The translations under genes were made by a program, and so were the position numbers. The notes beneath the pieces are model-generated. The model was not told where the DNA came from and searched no databases. It saw only the letters and a list, made by a program, of their open reading frames with translations. Shown here in pieces: positions 34,126-41,285 of a stretch of DNA of 64,000 bases. Position 1 is the first letter of the stretch; each line of letters starts with the position of its first letter. This DNA is from SIG452 sp045541975 (GTDB lineage Bacteria > Bacillota > Clostridia > UMGS1840): the NCBI GenBank assembly GCA_045541975.1, contig JAZQKB010000022.1:1-64000 (forward strand), in the 5' to 3' direction.

Positions 34126-35148
34126 ATGAAAAAATTCCTGTTACCGGAAAACGGTCAATTTTACAAGGCAAACTTGCATTGCCATACCAACGTGTCTGAC
34201 GGAAGACTCACACCAGCCGAAATGAAAGAAGAATACAAAAAACGGGGGTACTCCATCATTGCATACACCGACCATAATGTTTTGGTGGCACATCCCGAGC
34301 TGACTGACGATACCTTTTTGGCACTGCACGGCTTGGAATATGATCTGACCGAGGAATCTAAAGACAATGATCCTTTTCACCGTTTAAAAACCTGCCATAT
34401 CTGTATGGTCAGCACCAATCCGGACTATGTGGTTCAGCCTTGCTTCCGGGATTCCTGGCTGTATCAGCATCTGCCGGATCAATCTGTAGTTCAGCGTGAT
34501 GAATCTATTCCGCCTTACGAATTTCAGTATACCCCCGAGTATATCAACGATATGATTAAAACCGCCCGGGAAAAAGGCTATTTTGTGACCTACAATCATC
34601 CTGCCTGGTCTCAGGAAGGCTACGAAATTTACAGCAAATACGAAGGTATGAATGCTATGGAAATCTGCAACTACGGTTGCATGACGGAAGGGTATCACGA
34701 CTACAATCCCCATGTGTATGACGAATTACTCCGTCAGGGCAAAAAGCTCTATTGCATCGCAACCGACGATAACCATAACAGTCAGCCGATGGATAGTCCC
34801 TACTGTGACTCTTTTGGTGGCTTTACCATGATTAAAGCAGATAAATTAGAATACAGAGCCATTGGTGAGGCTTTGTTAAAAGGTAACTTCTATGCTTCCC
34901 AGGGGCCTGAAATTCACAGCTTATATGTGGAAGACAATAAATTACATATTAAAACTTCCGATGCGGTAAAAATTGTGTTTACTACCGGTCTTCGCCATAG
35001 CTTCTGTGCATATCCGTTGGCGGGAGACACCATCAACGAAGCAGAATTTGAACTCCGTCCCGACGATATTTATGTAAGAGTAACCGTGTTTGATAAGTCC
35101 GGCAAACCTGCTGATACCAACGCTTATTTTATGGAAGATATTTTATAA
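34126..35148 (+). CDS. PHP-domain phosphoesterase-like protein, copy 1
   Basis: 340-residue PHP (polymerase and histidinol phosphatase) domain protein. Metal-site motifs: HCH (His18, His20), SDGRLTP, YTDHN (Asp49, His50), GLEYD, and later TYNHPAWS and ATDDNHN, a full trinuclear-site set. The N-terminal LLPENGQFYKANLHCH is shared with the next two genes. AAAGGAG RBS; an upstream in-frame start lacks support. Substrate unknown; probably a phosphoester or lactone hydrolase. A C-terminal beta-rich domain (about 265-340) follows the barrel. Confidence 0.88.
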   Translation: MKKFLLPENGQFYKANLHCHTNVSDGRLTPAEMKEEYKKRGYSIIAYTDHNVLVAHPELTDDTFLALHGLEYDLTEESKDNDPFHRLKTCHICMVSTNPDYVVQPCFRDSWLYQHLPDQSVVQRDESIPPYEFQYTPEYINDMIKTAREKGYFVTYNHPAWSQEGYEIYSKYEGMNAMEICNYGCMTEGYHDYNPHVYDELLRQGKKLYCIATDDNHNSQPMDSPYCDSFGGFTMIKADKLEYRAIGEALLKGNFYASQGPEIHSLYVEDNKLHIKTSDAVKIVFTTGLRHSFCAYPLAGDTINEAEFELRPDDIYVRVTVFDKSGKPADTNAYFMEDIL

Positions 35149-35161
35149 AGGAGACCTGTCT

Positions 35162-36199
35162 ATGAGAACTTACTTATTGCCCGAAAAGGGGCAGTTTTAT
35201 AAAGCAAACCTGCATTGTCACTCCACCATTTCCGACGGACAGTTAACTCCTGACGAAATCAAAGAAGCCTACAAACAGCGTGGCTACTCCGTAGTGGCAT
35301 ATACCGACCATAATATTTTAGTGCCTCATCCTGAACTGCAAAGTGACGATTTTGTGGCATTATACGGGATGGAATACTATTTTGACGAAGTGCTTCCCGG
35401 TCAGACCTGGGAGCAGTCCAGAACCACTCATTTGTGCCTGATTTCTCGGGATCCTGAAAATGTGATTCAGCCTTGTTTTTATCAGCCTAACTGGTTTTAT
35501 GACAAACTGCTTGAAAAAAACGATCCCCGTTACAAAGTTACCTTAGATCCCACCGAACCCAATTACGAACGGGTATTTACTCCAGACGGTGTGAACGAGG
35601 TGATTAAAACCGCCCGTGATAAAGGCTTTTTTGTAACCTACAATCATCCCAAATGGTCCAAAGAAGGTTACGAAACCTATAGCAAATATAAAGGAATGCA
35701 CGCCATTGAGATTTGTAACTACAACTCCTATGTGAAAGGCTTCCACGAGTACAATACCAAAGTATACGAAGAAAAACTGCATAACGGTGAAAAAATCTTC
35801 GGAATTTCTGCCGATGATAACCATAACTTTGCGCCTTTTGACAGTCCGGAAAGTGATTCCTTCGGTGCATTTACCATGATTAAAGCAGAAAACTTAGACT
35901 ACCGTTCTATCACTGATGCCATGGTGAAAGGGCATTTCTATGCATCCATGGGGCCTGAAATCTACAGTATGTATCTGGAAGGTAACAAGCTTCATGTGAA
36001 GACCTCCGATGCGGCAATCATCAATTTTACCTCCGGCATCCGTCATTGCTATAATGAATACTGTCCGGAAGGCGGAACACTCAATGAAGTTATTTTTGAT
36101 GTGTGGCCTCAGGATATTTTCTTCAGAGTAACCGTGTGTGACAAAGAGGGCAGACGCGCAACATCCAATGCCTACTTTGTGGAAGATTATGTGAAATAA
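35162..36199 (+). CDS. PHP-domain phosphoesterase-like protein, copy 2
   Basis: 345-residue paralogue of its neighbours, keeping HCHSTISDG, YTDHN, GMEYYF, TYNHPKWS and SADDNHN (Ser where the other two copies have Thr). The most divergent copy, with an altered segment after the fourth motif (DEVLPGQTWEQSR). Starts 13 nt after copy 1 with AAAGGAG. Its earlier in-frame ATG falls inside copy 1 and is not used. Confidence 0.88.
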   Translation: MRTYLLPEKGQFYKANLHCHSTISDGQLTPDEIKEAYKQRGYSVVAYTDHNILVPHPELQSDDFVALYGMEYYFDEVLPGQTWEQSRTTHLCLISRDPENVIQPCFYQPNWFYDKLLEKNDPRYKVTLDPTEPNYERVFTPDGVNEVIKTARDKGFFVTYNHPKWSKEGYETYSKYKGMHAIEICNYNSYVKGFHEYNTKVYEEKLHNGEKIFGISADDNHNFAPFDSPESDSFGAFTMIKAENLDYRSITDAMVKGHFYASMGPEIYSMYLEGNKLHVKTSDAAIINFTSGIRHCYNEYCPEGGTLNEVIFDVWPQDIFFRVTVCDKEGRRATSNAYFVEDYVK

Positions 36200-36214
36200 A
36201 CGGGGGATTATGAT

Positions 36215-37255
36215 ATGAAAAAATACTTATTGCCCGAAAACGGCACCTTTTATAAAGCAAACCTGCACTGCCATTCCACCGTGTCTGACGGGAGACTTTC
36301 TCCCGAAAAGATGAAGGAGGAATATCAGAAACGCGGTTATTCCGTCATCGCATATACCGACCATAAGGTTATGGTTCCTCATCCGTATTTAACCGATGAA
36401 AACTTCGTTGCCTTAACCGGTACCGAATATGATTTTGACAACGAAACAAAAGAAAATCCCTATCATGTGATTCCCGTTTGCCATATCTGCCTGATTGCAT
36501 TGGATCCCGACAATGTGGTTCAACCCTGCTTTAGTCTCCCCAATGCAAACTATGATGAAATTATGGCGTTAAATGATCCCCGTTATCAGATTACTTATGA
36601 TGAATCCGAACCCTTATGGACCAGAGAGTACACGGCGGAAAATATCAACAGCATTATGAAGCACGCCCGGGAAAAAGGATTTTTTGTGACCTATAACCAT
36701 CCCACCTGGTCGCTGGAACGGTATGACATCTATAGCAAATACGAAGGAATGAATGCTATGGAAATCGTGAACTACGGCTGTGTGACTGAAGGCTACGACG
36801 AATATAATTCCGCCCAGTATGATGAAATGCTATCTGCCGGCAAAAAAATCTTCTGTATTGCAACCGATGACAATCACAATCATCATCCCTTTGACAGTCA
36901 GCGTTGTGATTCCTTTGGCGGCTTCACTATGATAAAAGCGGAAAAGCTGGAATACCGCGCAATTACCGATGCACTGGTAAAGGGAAATTTCTATGCCTCT
37001 ATGGGCCCCGAAATTTATAGCTTATATATGGAAGGAAACAAGATTCACATTAAAACCTCCGATGCCAAACGAATTGTGTTTGCCACCGGTGTCCGCCATA
37101 GCTACACCGCATTTCCCACCGACGGTGACCACATCAACGAGGCAGAATTTGAAGTAAGCCCCAACGATATTTATGTTCGTGTTACCGTGTTTGGTATGGA
37201 CGGAAAACCTGCAGATACCAACGCCTATTTTGTGGAGGATTTGTTAGGCGAATAA
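36215..37255 (+). CDS. PHP-domain phosphoesterase-like protein, copy 3
   Basis: 346-residue third tandem copy. Over the first 78 residues my hand count gives 53 identities with copy 1. Motifs HCHSTVSDGR, YTDHK (Lys in place of the usual Asn), GTEYDF, TYNHPTWS and ATDDNHNHHP. Starts 15 nt after copy 2 with GGGGGA-type RBS. Ends the trio; a long gap with the rplU leader follows. Confidence 0.88.
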   Translation: MKKYLLPENGTFYKANLHCHSTVSDGRLSPEKMKEEYQKRGYSVIAYTDHKVMVPHPYLTDENFVALTGTEYDFDNETKENPYHVIPVCHICLIALDPDNVVQPCFSLPNANYDEIMALNDPRYQITYDESEPLWTREYTAENINSIMKHAREKGFFVTYNHPTWSLERYDIYSKYEGMNAMEIVNYGCVTEGYDEYNSAQYDEMLSAGKKIFCIATDDNHNHHPFDSQRCDSFGGFTMIKAEKLEYRAITDALVKGNFYASMGPEIYSLYMEGNKIHIKTSDAKRIVFATGVRHSYTAFPTDGDHINEAEFEVSPNDIYVRVTVFGMDGKPADTNAYFVEDLLGE

Positions 37256-37323
37256 TTTTTTGATAAGGTTTTTTCTCGCTTTTTAAAATGAACAAAAAAA
37301 TTTTAAAAAATCCTAAAAAAAGC

Positions 37324-37352
37324 TTGACATTTTGATAAATTGATTGTATAAT
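37324..37352 (+). promoter_or_regulatory. sigma-A promoter for rplU-prp-rpmA
   Basis: TTGACA (37324-37329), 17-nt spacer, TATAAT (37347-37352), perfect consensus. Transcription starts near 37359. Confidence 0.93.
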
Positions 37353-37355
37353 ACT

Positions 37356-37465
37356 GTGGTAACCGCTCTGGAGTGGCATAAGAATTTTGCTTCGGCGAAA
37401 TCACCATCGTCCGGGCGTGTCCTAAATAACCACCCGAAAGGGTGCAAAAAATTTAATTGGGAGGT
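37356..37465 (+). promoter_or_regulatory. ribosomal protein L21 leader (candidate)
   Basis: About 110-nt leader ahead of rplU, the place where Firmicutes carry the L21 leader RNA. Visible structure: CCGCT/AGTGG hairpin (37363-37376), ATTTTGC-TTCG-GCGAAAT hairpin with a UUCG tetraloop (37384-37401) and CACCC-GAAA-GGGTG before the RBS (about 37431-37444). A match to the Rfam model could not be run. Confidence 0.55.
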
Positions 37466-37472
37466 ACTTATT

Positions 37473-37784
37473 ATGTACGCAGTTTTAAAAACCGGCGGTA
37501 AGCAGTACAAAGTAGCTGAAGGCGATGTAATCTACATCGAAAAGCTGGGCTTATCCGAAAACGAAACCTATACTTTCAACGAAGTATTGGCAATCGGCTC
37601 TGATGACGGCATCAAAGTTGGTGCTCCTTATGTAGAAGGTGCAACCGTAACCGCAAAAGCTTTAAAAGAAGGCAGAAGCAAAAAGATCATTGTTTACAAG
37701 TATAAACCGAAAAAAGGTTATCACAAAAAACAGGGTCACAGACAGGCTTATACCAAAGTTCAGATTGAAAAAATCAACGGTTAA
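37473..37784 (+). CDS. rplU: 50S ribosomal protein L21
   Basis: 103-residue L21: MYAVLKTGGKQYKVAEGD at the start, and KYKPKKGYHKKQGHRQAYTKVQIEKI at the C-terminus, the 23S rRNA-binding signature. GGGAGG lies 8-9 nt before the ATG. First gene of the conserved rplU-prp-rpmA operon. Confidence 0.97.
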   Translation: MYAVLKTGGKQYKVAEGDVIYIEKLGLSENETYTFNEVLAIGSDDGIKVGAPYVEGATVTAKALKEGRSKKIIVYKYKPKKGYHKKQGHRQAYTKVQIEKING

Positions 37785-37789
37785 TTTTT

Positions 37790-38122
37790 ATGATAAACAT
37801 TGAGATTAGCAGGAACTATATCGGTAATATTTATCGGTTCACGGTAAACGGTCATTCCGACTATGAAGAAATCGGCAAGGATATTGTGTGTGCCAATGTG
37901 TCCACCGCAACCCAGTCCGTGATCTTAGGAATGTCTGAGTTACTCGGAATCCGCTTAAATATTGTAATCGACGATGGGCACTTAGAGTGCGGTATTCCTG
38001 AAATTTCCGATCAGTTAACTCTGGAAAAGGTAAACATTCTCTTAGAGACTATGGTTTTAACCTTACGCCAGGTGGAATCGGAATATTCTGATTATGTAAA
38101 AATGATTGAAGTGGAGGATTAG
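37790..38122 (+). CDS. prp: ribosomal-processing cysteine protease Prp
   Basis: 110-residue protease that removes the N-terminal extension of L27 in Firmicutes. The catalytic pair is at the same numbering as the S. aureus enzyme: His22 in VNGHSDYEEIG and Cys34 in DIVCANVSTA. Sits between rplU and rpmA as usual. Its substrate, the neighbouring L27, keeps the cleavage site, which supports an active system. Confidence 0.95.
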   Translation: MINIEISRNYIGNIYRFTVNGHSDYEEIGKDIVCANVSTATQSVILGMSELLGIRLNIVIDDGHLECGIPEISDQLTLEKVNILLETMVLTLRQVESEYSDYVKMIEVED

Positions 38123-38125
38123 ATG

Positions 38126-38401
38126 ATGTTTAAAATTAATTTCCAGTTATTTGCTCATAAAAAAGGTGTAGGTAGCACCAAAAACGGCAGAGACAGTGAA
38201 TCCAAAAGACTGGGTGCAAAAAGAGCAGACGGTCAGTTTGTTTTAGCTGGTAACATTCTGGTTAGACAGAGAGGTACCAAAATCAACCCCGGTGAAAATG
38301 TTGGGAAAGGCTCTGACGATACTTTATACGCATTAATCGACGGTAAAGTAAGATTTGAAACCAAAAGAGACAAAAAACAGGTTAGCGTATACGCTATCTA
38401 A
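38126..38401 (+). CDS. rpmA: 50S ribosomal protein L27 (Prp-cleaved precursor)
   Basis: 91-residue L27 with the Firmicute N-terminal extension MFKINFQLFA before HKKGVGSTKNGRDSESKRLG. Cleavage is expected after Ala10, matching the S. aureus pattern MLKLNLQFFA in length. Two adjacent ATGs exist (38123, 38126); the second is chosen because it gives the standard extension length and 8-nt spacing from GGAGG. No obgE follows, unlike the common rplU-prp-rpmA-obgE order. Confidence 0.95.
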   Translation: MFKINFQLFAHKKGVGSTKNGRDSESKRLGAKRADGQFVLAGNILVRQRGTKINPGENVGKGSDDTLYALIDGKVRFETKRDKKQVSVYAI

Positions 38402-38418
38402 TTGAAAAATTGTTTCAA

Positions 38419-38450
38419 AAAAAGAGGTATCAGATTTGATACCTCTTTTT
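38419..38450 (+). terminator. terminator of rplU-prp-rpmA (also faces lexA)
   Basis: 14-bp perfect stem AAAAAGAGGTATCA / TGATACCTCTTTTT, GATT loop, then T-rich DNA. Convergent with lexA, 55 nt from its stop. Confidence 0.92.
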
Positions 38451-38504
38451 GTTTTATTTTTTTGTTCTTTTTTTCTATTATTTCTTTTCGTTTAGATTCA
38501 TAAA

Positions 38505-39137
38505 TTAATAACTTCTGAAAAGTCCGACGACCTTTCCCAAAATGGTGAGCTGCGTGGTAATGATGGGTTCCATAGTGTCATTTTCCGGCTGCAGACGGAA
38601 ATAACCGTTTTCCTTGTAGAAGGTTTTTACCGTTACTTCATCGTTAATCATAGCAACCACCTTTTCGCCGTTTTCAGCGGTAGGCTGGCGGGCAACAATA
38701 ATCAAATCACCGTTTAAAATACCGGCGTTAATCATACTTTCGCCCTGTACTCGTAACATGAACATTTCCTGGTTGGTTGCCATATCCATGGGAAGCGGGA
38801 AGGTTCTTTCAATATTTTCCACCGCTAAAATCGGGCTTCCTGCCGCAACTTTACCAACAAGGGGGACTTCCAAAATATCGGGGTTTTTGGAATCCTTCGG
38901 CACAAATTCGGTGACGGTGGCTTCCTTAACAACCGAAATCGCTCTGTTTTTGGCAGAGCTTTTGTTTAATACCCCTTTTTCTTCTAAATTTTTTAAATGG
39001 GTAAACACGGTGGCGGTGGAGCGAAGTCCAACCCCGATACAAATATCACGAACGGTGGGGGGGTACCCGTTTTTTTCCTGGAAATCATTAATGAAATCTA
39101 AAATCAGCTTTTGTTTTTTGGTTAATTCCATATCCAT
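38505..39137 (-). CDS. lexA: LexA repressor
   Basis: 210-residue SOS repressor. N-terminal winged helix (LTKKQKLILDFINDFQEKNG, VGLRSTATVFTHLKNLEEKG), cleavage site VAAG (Ala99-Gly100), catalytic Ser134 in QGESMINAG and Lys171 in DEVTVKTF. Binds its operators as a dimer and self-cleaves with RecA after DNA damage. Preceded by AAGGAG; its promoter overlaps a LexA-box-like palindrome, so autoregulation is expected. Divergent to yneA as in Bacillus. Confidence 0.97.
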   Translation of the reverse strand: MDMELTKKQKLILDFINDFQEKNGYPPTVRDICIGVGLRSTATVFTHLKNLEEKGVLNKSSAKNRAISVVKEATVTEFVPKDSKNPDILEVPLVGKVAAGSPILAVENIERTFPLPMDMATNQEMFMLRVQGESMINAGILNGDLIIVARQPTAENGEKVVAMINDEVTVKTFYKENGYFRLQPENDTMEPIITTQLTILGKVVGLFRSY

Positions 39138-39242
39138 AAAGCGATGACTCCTTTTTTATATTTTGCAACAGTCTGCTCTTTTTATTACTAAAATACTGTT
39201 ATTTCGAGCATTTTTGTGGTGCTTTTTTCAACTTGTATCTAC

Positions 39243-39271
39243 ATTATAACACAGGATTTCACATTTGTCAA
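39243..39271 (-). promoter_or_regulatory. lexA promoter
   Basis: Reverse strand TTGACA (39271-39266), 17-nt spacer, TATAAT (39248-39243). The -35 overlaps LexA box 1. Confidence 0.9.
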
Positions 39272-39282
39272 ACATTTGTTTG
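39269..39282. promoter_or_regulatory. LexA box 1
   Basis: CAAACATTTGTTTG, a palindrome of the form CAAAC-N4-GTTTG, close to the Bacillus/Clostridium SOS box CGAAC-N4-GTTCG. Overlaps the lexA -35. Confidence 0.8.
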
Positions 39283-39302
39283 TAATTTTTTCAAAAAAAG
39301 TA

Positions 39303-39331
39303 TTGACAAGAACAAATGTTTGTGTTACAAT
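39303..39331 (+). promoter_or_regulatory. yneA promoter
   Basis: TTGACA (39303-39308), 17-nt spacer, TACAAT (39326-39331). LexA box 2 fills the spacer. Confidence 0.88.
39309..39322. promoter_or_regulatory. LexA box 2
   Basis: AGAACAAATGTTTG lies precisely between the -35 and -10 of the yneA promoter, an ideal repression site. Confidence 0.85.
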
Positions 39332-39345
39332 AACCTCAGAAAAGG

Positions 39346-39359
39346 AAAACAAATGTTTG
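39346..39359. promoter_or_regulatory. LexA box 3
   Basis: AAAACAAATGTTTG in the yneA 5' leader, just upstream of the AGGAGG ribosome binding site. Shares the ACAAATGTTTG core with box 2. Confidence 0.75.
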
Positions 39360-39378
39360 CTTTTAGGAGGAAATACAG

Positions 39379-39657
39379 ATGAGATTAACGAAAAAAGGAA
39401 AAAGATGTTTGCTTTTTGTTTTGGTAACGATTTTATTAACAACAGTTGTTGCAATGAATATTGGCGCATCTGCAAGTGAAGAAAATGTGCAGTACATTTC
39501 TCACATTGTGGAACCTAACGATACTTTATGGAGCATTGCAGAAGAATACGGCACCGACGGTGATATCCGCAAAACCATTTATGATATCAAGCGGTTGAAT
39601 CAGTTAGAGGGTTCCGATTTGATAGTAGGCACCAGAATTTTAATTGCCGTTTCATAA
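39379..39657 (+). CDS. yneA: YneA-like SOS cell-division inhibitor with LysM domain
   Basis: 92-residue protein: basic N-terminus, one transmembrane/signal segment (about 10-32) and a LysM peptidoglycan-binding domain (about 40-92, HIVEPNDTLWSIAEEYG and LIVGTRILIAV). Divergent from lexA behind LexA boxes, the same layout as B. subtilis yneA, which halts septation during SOS. AGGAGG RBS with good spacing. The assignment rests on context plus architecture; sequence similarity of such short LysM proteins is limited. Confidence 0.88.
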   Translation: MRLTKKGKRCLLFVLVTILLTTVVAMNIGASASEENVQYISHIVEPNDTLWSIAEEYGTDGDIRKTIYDIKRLNQLEGSDLIVGTRILIAVS

Positions 39658-39672
39658 AAGACAAACTATCAC

Positions 39673-39706
39673 AAAGGAGCTGTGGCTTTTTGCCATAGCT
39701 CCTTTT
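39673..39706. terminator. bidirectional terminator between yneA and spoIVFB
   Basis: 14-bp stem AAAGGAGCTGTGGC / GCCATAGCTCCTTT (one G-U) with a TTTTT loop. Its right arm abuts the spoIVFB stop codon on the opposite strand. Confidence 0.85.
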
Positions 39707-40532
39707 AACATTCTAAAACGGTGATGTTTCGGTCCGTGGTAAGAAGTTTATTTACAATTTGTGTTTCGGTAACCGTTTTTAGAAGTTTTCCGTCTTGAAA
39801 GATATTGATGATATAATATTTTTCCCCGCAGAAATTTTTCAGCAGTTTCTTGGCAGGGTAGTCCCAACGAACGCCCAGATGCTCCACCGCTTGCACCGTT
39901 TGAAAGGCTCCGTTTTCATTGCGAAAAGCTTGGTTTTTTAGCTTTTTGTAGGTAAGTAAACGATTCCCTGAAAGCAGCGTGTAGCAGATAAAAATAAGCA
40001 CGAGAAGTAACCCGAAACTGCCGTTTGTTTTTTCAATCAGAAACATCATTAAACATAGCATTGGAATCAGTAGACCCAAGCTAACAAATGCCATTCGTTT
40101 TTTTGCCTGTTCTTTGCCATATTTTTGCTCCATTTTAAGCAGCAGCACCCGTCCGCCGTCTAATGGCAGAATGGGGAGCAAATTGACCAGCCCGAGACTG
40201 ATGTTTGCTAAAATCCACTGGGTATATATGAAGTTTTTTTGCCAAAAGTGTAAAAGGATAAAAAAGCCTGCAACAAGCAGATTTCCGATGGGAGCGGAAA
40301 GATAAACAACAGCATTTTTTGGCATTTGCCGATCTGTTTCGATCGAGATTCCAAATGGTTCTATTGTAATCTTTTGAACGGGAATCTGCTGCTTTGCAAG
40401 AAAGTATAAATGGATTCCTTCATGAAAAATAAGGGAAACATATGTAATCAGAAACGATGCGAAACTTCCTGTGTACCAGGATATGAAGGCTACCACAAAG
40501 AACAGAGGATTTACTGCAACATGCCTGATCAT
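39705..40532 (-). CDS. spoIVFB: SpoIVFB-type site-2 (M50) metalloprotease
   Basis: 275-residue polytopic intramembrane zinc protease. HEGIH (His37, Glu38, His41) in TM2 and NLLPILPLDGGR with Asp125 are the M50 active-site motifs. In Bacillus, SpoIVFB cleaves pro-sigma-K in the outer forespore membrane. The C-terminal 80 residues form a soluble CBS-like region (ERNENGAFQTVQAVEHLGVRW). Overlaps spoIVFA by 4 nt. The location near rplU-prp-rpmA and a spoIVFA-like partner supports the name. Confidence 0.9.
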   Translation of the reverse strand: MIRHVAVNPLFFVVAFISWYTGSFASFLITYVSLIFHEGIHLYFLAKQQIPVQKITIEPFGISIETDRQMPKNAVVYLSAPIGNLLVAGFFILLHFWQKNFIYTQWILANISLGLVNLLPILPLDGGRVLLLKMEQKYGKEQAKKRMAFVSLGLLIPMLCLMMFLIEKTNGSFGLLLVLIFICYTLLSGNRLLTYKKLKNQAFRNENGAFQTVQAVEHLGVRWDYPAKKLLKNFCGEKYYIINIFQDGKLLKTVTETQIVNKLLTTDRNITVLEC

Positions 40533-41122
40533 TTTGGTAAAAACAGCATCGGATTCATTCGTTTTTCACCTTTTCGGATTTCAAAATGAAGATGAGGTCC
40601 TGTGGTAGTGCCGGTGTTTCCTGCAACGGCAATAGGAGAACTTTTTTCTACTGTGGTTCCCTCTGTAACAGATACACTTTCCAGATGGGCGTAGCAGGTG
40701 GAAAAATTCCCGCTATGGGATAGAATCACATAATTGCCAAACCGTTCATCCACACCGATTTTAGAAACTGATCCCGAAGCTGCTGCTTTTACTTGGTTGT
40801 CGGTAGATATGTCTATATCCATACCGGTATGTAGTTCCGGCTGATTGGTCAACGGGTTGATTCTGTCGCCAAAAGGGGACGTAATTTCTCCCGAAATCGG
40901 CATCATAAAGTCAGGGTAGGTGAGGTGGGTTTGGTAGGATACCTGCACATCGGATAAAAAAGCACCAACATCCGCTTCTCCTCTTAAAAAATAGTCCAAA
41001 TTTTTGTGAAAACTTTCGCTGCGAAACAGGCAAAATAATATGATAGCAAGAATCAGAAAAATCCAGAGACAACCACTTTTTCGTTTGGGTGTTTCTTTGG
41101 TTTTTTGTTTTGTTCGTTTCAA
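40529..41122 (-). CDS. spoIVFA: SpoIVFA-like membrane protein with M23 (LytM) domain
   Basis: 197 residues from a TTG start chosen because AAGGAAGGAG sits about 8 nt upstream and a sigma-E-like promoter lies just before it; a longer frame from 41185 would cross that promoter. Basic N-terminus, one TM helix (about 17-33), linker, then an M23 domain (75-197). Zinc ligands are intact: His98 and Asp102 in HTGMD, and HLH (177-179). In Bacillus SpoIVFA anchors and inhibits SpoIVFB and is cleaved by SpoIVB, encoded at 28.9 kb. Confidence 0.85.
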   Translation of the reverse strand: MKRTKQKTKETPKRKSGCLWIFLILAIILFCLFRSESFHKNLDYFLRGEADVGAFLSDVQVSYQTHLTYPDFMMPISGEITSPFGDRINPLTNQPELHTGMDIDISTDNQVKAAASGSVSKIGVDERFGNYVILSHSGNFSTCYAHLESVSVTEGTTVEKSSPIAVAGNTGTTTGPHLHFEIRKGEKRMNPMLFLPK

Positions 41123-41152
41123 TTTCAGGCTCCTTCCTTGTCCCTTTGGTTT

Positions 41153-41181
41153 ATCATATGAAAAAAAATGAAAAAATATGT
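41153..41181 (-). promoter_or_regulatory. candidate sigma-E promoter of spoIVFA-spoIVFB
   Basis: Reverse strand reads ACATATT (41181-41175), 14-nt spacer, CATATGAT (41160-41153), close to the sigma-E consensus kmATATT-N14-CATACAmT. It would start RNA near 41146, about 24 nt before the TTG. The spoIVF operon is sigma-E dependent in B. subtilis. The region is A/T rich, so chance is possible. Confidence 0.5.
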
Positions 41182-41191
41182 GCATTTTCTA

Positions 41192-41219
41192 TGGACATTT
41201 TAAAAAAATGTGATACAAT
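41192..41219 (+). promoter_or_regulatory. candidate promoter for the sua5-led run
   Basis: TGGACA (41192-41197), 16-nt spacer, TACAAT (41214-41219). An inverted repeat ATAGTATA / TATACTAT (41218-41242) begins at the -10 and could be an operator or leader hairpin. Confidence 0.6.
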
Positions 41220-41285
41220 AGTATATTGAAAGACTATACTATTATATATAAGAAAAATTTTTTTATCAAAAAGGAGGGAGAAGCA

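Noticed and set aside
37344..37472. N-terminal extension of L21
   Set aside because: Overlaps the promoter -10 and leader hairpins; L21 homologues begin MYAVxxTGGKQY as at 37473.
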